From Deltaproteobacteria bacterium (lineage in GTDB: Bacteria > Desulfobacterota > Binatia > UTPRO1), in assembly GCA_020848745.1 (NCBI GenBank), contig JADLHM010000021.1, positions 1-64,000 of the forward strand: 64,000 bases of DNA, written 5' to 3'. A program made the position numbers and the translations under genes. The notes below the pieces were generated by a model. The model worked only from the letters and a program-made list of their open reading frames with translations. It was not told the DNA's origin and did no database searches. Each line of letters opens with the position of its first letter. The stretch's first letter is position 1. This document shows, piece after piece, positions 59,413-64,000 of this stretch.

Positions 59413-62151
59413 ATGGCCTCGGTCCAACCCTTCGCGTACGAGCTGCCCGTGCTCCCGCCGGTGCAGGCCGCCGGCGCCGAGCTCGGAGCGGTCGCGCGGA
59501 CCTACGTCGCCGAGCTGCGGACGCGACTCTACGAACAACATCGCGCGGGGGCCGGCGGCAGCGCGATCGTCGAGGCCTACACCGGAGGCATCGACCGCTT
59601 GATCGCGTTCCTCTTCGACTCCGCGACCGCCGAGTACACCGAGCGCTACGTGCTGCTCGACCACCGCTGCACGGTGGCGGCGCAAGGAGGCTACGGGCGC
59701 TTCGAGCTGAACCCGTCCTCCGACATCGATCTCCTCGTCCTCTTCCCGTGGCGGGTGAACGCCTACGTCGAGACGGTCGCCGAGCGCATCCTCTACTCAC
59801 TCTGGGACGCGGGGCTCATGGTCGGGCACGCGAGCCGCACGGTCGCCGACTGCACGCGGCTCGCCCAGAAGGATCTCAAGGTCAAGACGGCGCTGCTCGA
59901 CGCTCGTTTCCTCTGCGGCGATCCTCCCCTCTATGCCGAGTTCGAAGCGGCGATGGAGTCGGAGGTCCTCAAGAAGAACGCGGCGCGCTTCTACCGCGAG
60001 AAGCTCGCCGAGAGCGCGGAGCGCCACCGCAGGCACGGCGACTCGGTCTATCTGCTCGAGCCCGAGCTCAAAGAGGGCGCGGGCGGCCTGCGCGACATCC
60101 ACACGGCGATGTGGCTCGCGAAGGTCAAGTACAAGGTCCGGGACATGCGCGAGCTGGTCGTGAAGGGCGTGATCAGCGAGCGCGAGCGCGGCGAGATCGA
60201 GGCGTCGCAGGATTTTCTCTTCCGCGTCCGCAACTCGCTGCACTTCCTGACCGGCTCGCACCAAGACCATCTCACCTTCGAGCTCCAGGATCGTGCCGCG
60301 TCCGATCTCGGCTTCGGCAGCGACGGCACCAACCGGCCCGTCGAGCGCCTCATGAAGTCGTACTTCACGCACGCGACCGCGATCCGCCGCTTCTCCGACG
60401 CCATCATCGAGCGCTGCACCGAGCGGCCGACCCCTTACCGCCTGATCGGCCGCGTGATCGGCCGCGAGATCCGCGAGGGCGTGTGGATCATCAACCGCAC
60501 CCTGTCCGTGGACGGTGCCGCGGTGATCCGTCAGGACCCGACGACGCTCGTCACGATCTTTCGCGACGCGCAGCGCCACGGCGTCAAGATCACCCAGGGC
60601 ACGCAACGTCTCATCAGGGAGCACCTGCACCTGATCGGCGAGGAGCAGCGGGTCGACCCCGCGTTCATCCGTCCGTTCCTCGACATCCTCGCCTGGAACC
60701 AGCACGTCTGGGAGACCCTGCAGGAGATGCACCGGGTCGGGGTCGTCTGTCAGCTCTTCTCCGAGTTCGCCCGCATCGACTGCCTCGTGCAGCGCGACCC
60801 GAACCACATCTACACCGTCGACGAGCACTCCCTGCGCGGCATCGGCGAGCTCGAGCGCCTGCGGCGCGGCGAGCACAAGAAGACGGCGCCGCTCCTCACC
60901 GAGGTGATGCGCGACATCGACCGCCACGAGGTGCTCTTCCTGGCGCTGCTCTTCCACGACATCGGCAAGGGCCACGGCGAAGGGCACTCGGGCCGGGGCG
61001 CCGACATGGTGCGCGACATCGCGGCGCGGCTTCCCCTCAATCAGGACGAGGTGGCGCAGTGGGAGTTCCTCGTGCGCCAGCACCTCCTGATGTCGCACCT
61101 CGCCCAGCACCGCGACACGCAGGATCCCCGGCTGCTCGCCGAGTTCGCCGCCGTGTGCGGCAGCGTCGAGAACCTCAAGATGCTCTACGTCATGACCTTC
61201 GCCGACATGCGCGCGGTCGGTCCCAAGGTCTGGAACAACTGGCGCGACATGCTGCTCGGCGAGCTCTACATGCGGACCTTGACGCGCTTCGAGCAGGGTC
61301 AGGTCGAGGACGAGGACGAGCACGGCCGCGCCGAGCGCATCCGGCAACGCCTGCTCGGGCTCGTCGAGCCGGATCGCCGCGCGGGCTTCCAGTCCTTCCT
61401 CGCCGGCATGCCCGAGCGCTATCTCACGACGACGCCCGAGAGCCAGGTGCCGGCGCATTTCGAGCTCATGAGCCACCTGCGCGAGGAGTGGACCATCCGA
61501 CCGGCAGCCGAGCATCCGCACCTCTTCGTGAGCACCGTGCGCCACGTGCCGGAGTCCGAGTACAGCGAGCTCACGATCTGCACGCCGGACCGGCCCGGCT
61601 TGTTCTCGATGATCGCCGGCGTGCTGACCGCGCAGGGCATGAACATCGTCGGCGCCCGCATCACGACCACGCGCGGAGGCGTCGCGATCGACAGCTTCCG
61701 GATCGGGCACCAGGAGCACCTCGAGCGCGTCCTCGAGCCGGAGCGCTGGGAGCGCGTGCAACAGATGCTCGCGCGGGTGCTGCGCGGCCAGATCGACATC
61801 GCGGCGCTCGTCGCGGCGTCGAGCCGCCCGTCGATCCTCGAGAAGGCGACGCGCGCGAACACGACGCCGCCCGAGATCATCGTCGACAACGACATCGCCG
61901 AGGACTACACGGTGCTCGATGTGGTGACGGGCGACCGCGTCGGCGTGCTCTTCGCGATCACGCACGCCCTCCATCGCCTCGGCCTCGTGATCCACCTGGC
62001 GAAGATCACGACCCAGGCGCACCAGGTGCTCGACGTCTTCTACGTGACCGACGGCGACGGACGGAAGATCGTCGATCCCGACCGCCTGCGCAGCGTCTGT
62101 GACACCATCGCCGTCGAGCTGCGGGCGCTGAACGGCGTGGCCCACCCATGA
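59413..62151 (+). CDS. glnD: [Protein-PII] uridylyltransferase GlnD
   Basis: This 912-aa bifunctional enzyme adds and removes UMP on PII in response to glutamine. The nucleotidyltransferase site is VAAQGGYGRFELNPSSDIDL followed by LVLF, the GlnD-specific region continues with KEGAGGLRDIHTAMWLAKVK, the HD domain shows FLALLFHDIGKGHGEGHSGR, and two C-terminal ACT domains begin YSELTICTPDRPGLFSMIAG and YTVLDVVTGDRVGVLFAITH. The full set of domains suggests normal glutamine sensing. PII itself is not in the window. The gene is coupled to xerD by ATGA. Confidence 0.96.
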   Translation: MASVQPFAYELPVLPPVQAAGAELGAVARTYVAELRTRLYEQHRAGAGGSAIVEAYTGGIDRLIAFLFDSATAEYTERYVLLDHRCTVAAQGGYGRFELNPSSDIDLLVLFPWRVNAYVETVAERILYSLWDAGLMVGHASRTVADCTRLAQKDLKVKTALLDARFLCGDPPLYAEFEAAMESEVLKKNAARFYREKLAESAERHRRHGDSVYLLEPELKEGAGGLRDIHTAMWLAKVKYKVRDMRELVVKGVISERERGEIEASQDFLFRVRNSLHFLTGSHQDHLTFELQDRAASDLGFGSDGTNRPVERLMKSYFTHATAIRRFSDAIIERCTERPTPYRLIGRVIGREIREGVWIINRTLSVDGAAVIRQDPTTLVTIFRDAQRHGVKITQGTQRLIREHLHLIGEEQRVDPAFIRPFLDILAWNQHVWETLQEMHRVGVVCQLFSEFARIDCLVQRDPNHIYTVDEHSLRGIGELERLRRGEHKKTAPLLTEVMRDIDRHEVLFLALLFHDIGKGHGEGHSGRGADMVRDIAARLPLNQDEVAQWEFLVRQHLLMSHLAQHRDTQDPRLLAEFAAVCGSVENLKMLYVMTFADMRAVGPKVWNNWRDMLLGELYMRTLTRFEQGQVEDEDEHGRAERIRQRLLGLVEPDRRAGFQSFLAGMPERYLTTTPESQVPAHFELMSHLREEWTIRPAAEHPHLFVSTVRHVPESEYSELTICTPDRPGLFSMIAGVLTAQGMNIVGARITTTRGGVAIDSFRIGHQEHLERVLEPERWERVQQMLARVLRGQIDIAALVAASSRPSILEKATRANTTPPEIIVDNDIAEDYTVLDVVTGDRVGVLFAITHALHRLGLVIHLAKITTQAHQVLDVFYVTDGDGRKIVDPDRLRSVCDTIAVELRALNGVAHP

Positions 62152-63092
62152 CGACGGCCGCCGGCGCCGCCGCGACGGCCACGTCGCTCGATCGGTGGAT
62201 CGACCGCTACCTCGCCTACGTCGCCGCGGAACGCGGGCTGGCGGCCAATACCGTTGCCGCGTACGCCCGCGATCTCGCCCAGCTCATGCGCTGGCTCGGC
62301 GGGTGCGCCCGCGAACCGGCCGAACTCACCCCCGCGCTCCTGCAGCGATTCCTCGCCGCCGAGCGCGCGCGCGGCCTGGCGCCGCGGAGCGCGAGCCGCC
62401 TGGCGGCGACGCTCCGCGGCTTCTGCCGCTATCTCGTGCTCGAGCGCGTCTTGCCGGCCTCACCGGCCGCCGATCTCACGATGCGGCGCCTGCCGGATGC
62501 GCTGCCGCTCGCGCCCGGCCGCGCCGACGTGCAGGTGCTGCTGGACGCGCCTCCCGCGGATACGCCGCGCGGCCGGCGCGATCGCGCGCTCCTCGAGCTG
62601 CTCTACAGTGCGGGGCTGCGCGTCTCGGAAGTGATCGGGCTGCGCCAGGCGAGCCTCGACCTCGACGCCAACTGCGTCCGCGTCGTGGGGAAGGGGAGCC
62701 GCGAGCGCGTCGTCCCGCTCGGCAGCCACGCGCGCGCGCGGCTCGACGAGTACTTCGCACTCGCCCGCCCGGCGCTCGCCGGCACGCACCGCCCGCGGCC
62801 CGAGGTCTTCCTGTCGGCACGAGGTTCCCCACTCTCGCGCCAGGCGGTCTGGAAGCTCCTCAAGGGCTACCTCCGCGAGGCGTGCCTCGACGCCCGCGCG
62901 TCGCCCCATAGCCTCCGCCATGCGTTCGCGACCCATCTCCTCGACGGCGGCGCGGATCTGCGCGCCGTTCAGGCCATGCTCGGCCATGCCGACGTCGCGA
63001 CGACCCAGATCTATACCCACGTCGCGCCACGCCGCCTGCGCGAGATCCATCGCCGCTTCCATCCCCGCGACTCGGGACGAACGCGCCCGTGA
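62148..63092 (+). CDS. xerD: Site-specific tyrosine recombinase XerC/XerD
   Basis: This 314-aa protein has the core-binding domain (RYLAYVAAERGLAANTVAAY) and catalytic domain with the Arg in LLELLYSAGLRVSEVIGLRQ, Lys in VRVVGKGSRERVVPLG, HSLRHAFATHLLDGGADLRA (His-x-x-Arg), LGHADVATTQIYTHV (His and the nucleophile Tyr). Size and housekeeping neighbours (glnD, trpS) indicate the chromosome-dimer resolvase acting at dif, not an integrase of a mobile element. XerD is favoured by synteny in deltaproteobacteria; XerC is possible. No dif site is seen in the window. Confidence 0.93.
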   Translation: MTTAAGAAATATSLDRWIDRYLAYVAAERGLAANTVAAYARDLAQLMRWLGGCAREPAELTPALLQRFLAAERARGLAPRSASRLAATLRGFCRYLVLERVLPASPAADLTMRRLPDALPLAPGRADVQVLLDAPPADTPRGRRDRALLELLYSAGLRVSEVIGLRQASLDLDANCVRVVGKGSRERVVPLGSHARARLDEYFALARPALAGTHRPRPEVFLSARGSPLSRQAVWKLLKGYLREACLDARASPHSLRHAFATHLLDGGADLRAVQAMLGHADVATTQIYTHVAPRRLREIHRRFHPRDSGRTRP

Positions 63093-63134
63093 CGCGTCGT
63101 TGCGCCTGCGGATGGCTCTTGTTAGGTACGCCAG

Positions 63135-63812
63135 GTGGAGCGTCCTGACCAGCTCATCGACATCGTCCGTCAGGTGGCGCTGTGGTCGCTGCCGATCCTC
63201 GCGGCCGTAATCTTCCACGAAGTCGCGCACGGCGCCGTGGCGCTGCGCCTCGGAGACGACACCGCGCTTCGCGTGGGACGCCTGACCTTGAACCCGCTGC
63301 CCCACATCGATCCCATCGGGACGCTCCTCATGCCGAGCCTCCTGATGCTCGCCGGACTGCCGGTGTTCGGCTACGCACGGCCCGTGCCGGTCGACTACGG
63401 ACGGCTCCACAACCCCCGACGGGACATGATGGCGGTGGCCCTCGCGGGTCCGGGGACCAACCTGGCGCTCGCGCTCGTGAGCGCCGGCCTGTTCCACATC
63501 CTCAAGGGGCAGCTTGCGGGCCTCACCAGCGAGACCGCCTCGTCCTTCCATCTCGGGGTCGTCCTGCCGCTCGCGCAGATGGCGCAGGCGAGCGTCGTCA
63601 TCAACGTCAGTCTCGCCATCTTCAATCTTCTACCTCTGCCGCCGCTCGACGGCGGCCGCGTCCTGACCGGGCTCCTGCCGTACGCGCAGGCCCGCGTCGT
63701 CGCGGCGATCGAGCCGTTCGGCTTCCTGATCCTGGCCGCGCTGATCATGACCGGCTGGCTGCGATTCCTGGTGAGCGCCCCGATCTCCTACGTGACGAGG
63801 ATGCTCCTCTGA
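63135..63812 (+). CDS. Site-2 protease-type membrane metalloprotease (M50)
   Basis: This 225-aa membrane protein has the zinc-binding HExxH in LAAVIFHEVAHGAVALRLGD and the third ligand region FNLLPLPPLDGGRVLTGL (Asp in PPLDGG). NPLPHIDPIGTLLMPSLLML and the ARPVPVDYGRLHNPRRDMMA segment are typical of the compact bacterial M50 subgroup without PDZ or CBS domains. It would cut substrates within the membrane. GTG 63135 follows a 42-bp gap after xerD. trpS follows with a 4-nt overlap, as in many deltaproteobacteria. Confidence 0.9.
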   Translation: MERPDQLIDIVRQVALWSLPILAAVIFHEVAHGAVALRLGDDTALRVGRLTLNPLPHIDPIGTLLMPSLLMLAGLPVFGYARPVPVDYGRLHNPRRDMMAVALAGPGTNLALALVSAGLFHILKGQLAGLTSETASSFHLGVVLPLAQMAQASVVINVSLAIFNLLPLPPLDGGRVLTGLLPYAQARVVAAIEPFGFLILAALIMTGWLRFLVSAPISYVTRMLL

Positions 63813-64000
63813 CCACCACCGCTCGCATCGTGAGCGGCATGCGCCCGACGGGCCGGCTGCACCTCGGACACCTGCTCGGGACGCTGCGCACCTGGCGCGC
63901 GCTCCAGGCGACGCACGAATGCTTCTTCTTCGTCGCCGACTGGCACGCGCTCACCACGGACTATGATCGCACCGAGGGGCTGGCGGCGAACGTCGTCGAG
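63809..64000 (+). CDS. trpS: Tryptophanyl-tRNA synthetase (3' truncated by window edge)
   Basis: The first 64 codons are seen. ARIVSGMRPTGRLHLGHLLG contains the Rossmann strand and HIGH-type signature (HLGH), followed by FFFVADWHALTTDYDRTEGL. The frame has no ATG, GTG or TTG before the conserved strand. CTG at 63809 overlaps the upstream stop (CTGA) and gives a family-length N-terminus. GTG 63830 and ATG 63839 would start inside the first strand (just before SGMRPTG) and shorten it. I favour CTG, tentatively. The rest of the gene lies beyond the right edge. Confidence 0.88.
   Translation, partial: MTTTARIVSGMRPTGRLHLGHLLGTLRTWRALQATHECFFFVADWHALTTDYDRTEGLAANVVE

Noticed and set aside
62148..63092. 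Integrase of a genomic island
   Set aside because: Size, motifs and placement between glnD and trpS are those of the housekeeping XerC/D recombinase. No attachment sites, tRNA or cargo genes are nearby.

Overview
The window is a dense, very GC-rich (roughly 70 % by eye) bacterial chromosome segment from a Gram-negative, LPS-making organism. Gene order resembles deltaproteobacterial-type lineages: bamA-skp-lpx genes, pheA-hisC-tyrA-aroA-cmk-rpsA-sppA-ihfB, and glnD-xerD-M50 protease-trpS. An uncultured relative of Desulfobacterota/Binatia or a similar soil lineage is my best guess, but this is inference from synteny and base composition, not a phylogeny. No rRNA, tRNA, CRISPR array, prophage or transposase gene was found. 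Both ends cut genes: bamA at the left, trpS at the right.

Left third (1-27.4 kb), envelope biogenesis. The order is bamA (partial), skp, a fused fabZ-lpxA, lpxI, a membrane histidine kinase with its NarL-type regulator, a roughly 500-bp palindromic element, a GnnA-like oxidoreductase, lpxB, msbA, a lysophospholipid-acyltransferase-like gene, a small secreted protein, waaA, lpxK, gmhB and a Trm112-like zinc protein. A run of LPS core genes follows: two heptosyltransferase-type GT9 enzymes, a GT2-like/Kdo-kinase fusion, a GT87-type membrane glycosyltransferase, two more Kdo/WaaP-type kinases, a sulfatase-fold membrane-surface enzyme, two GT4 enzymes, one GT2 enzyme and rfaE1. Together they make lipid A, add Kdo, phosphate, heptose and further sugars, and flip the product across the inner membrane. 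lpxD and lpxC are not here.

Middle (27.4-45.5 kb), housekeeping. yicC, gmk, a bifunctional RelA/SpoT gene and ridA run rightward. rpmB and rfaE2 point back, with a nested palindrome between ridA and rpmB. After a gene-free 575-bp spacer come mutL, miaA, accA, the aromatic amino acid block pheA-hisC-tyrA-aroA, then cmk, rpsA, sppA, ihfB and a HIT-family gene.

Ebo region (45.5-52.1 kb). All six ebo functions are present but split into two convergent blocks: eboA-eboB-eboF on + and eboD-eboE-eboC plus a GAF-domain gene on -. In cyanobacteria the ebo cluster is needed to move a precursor to the periplasm; what it moves here is unknown.

Right end (52.1-64 kb). A near-consensus sigma-70 promoter precedes a MoxR/Mg-chelatase-like AAA+ ATPase and its VWA partner. 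These are followed by mutS, an AmiC-type amidase, glnD, a XerC/D recombinase, an M50-type membrane protease and the start of trpS. About two dozen junctions use 4-nt stop/start overlaps (ATGA, GTGA and two candidate CTGA), so translational coupling is a general habit of this genome.
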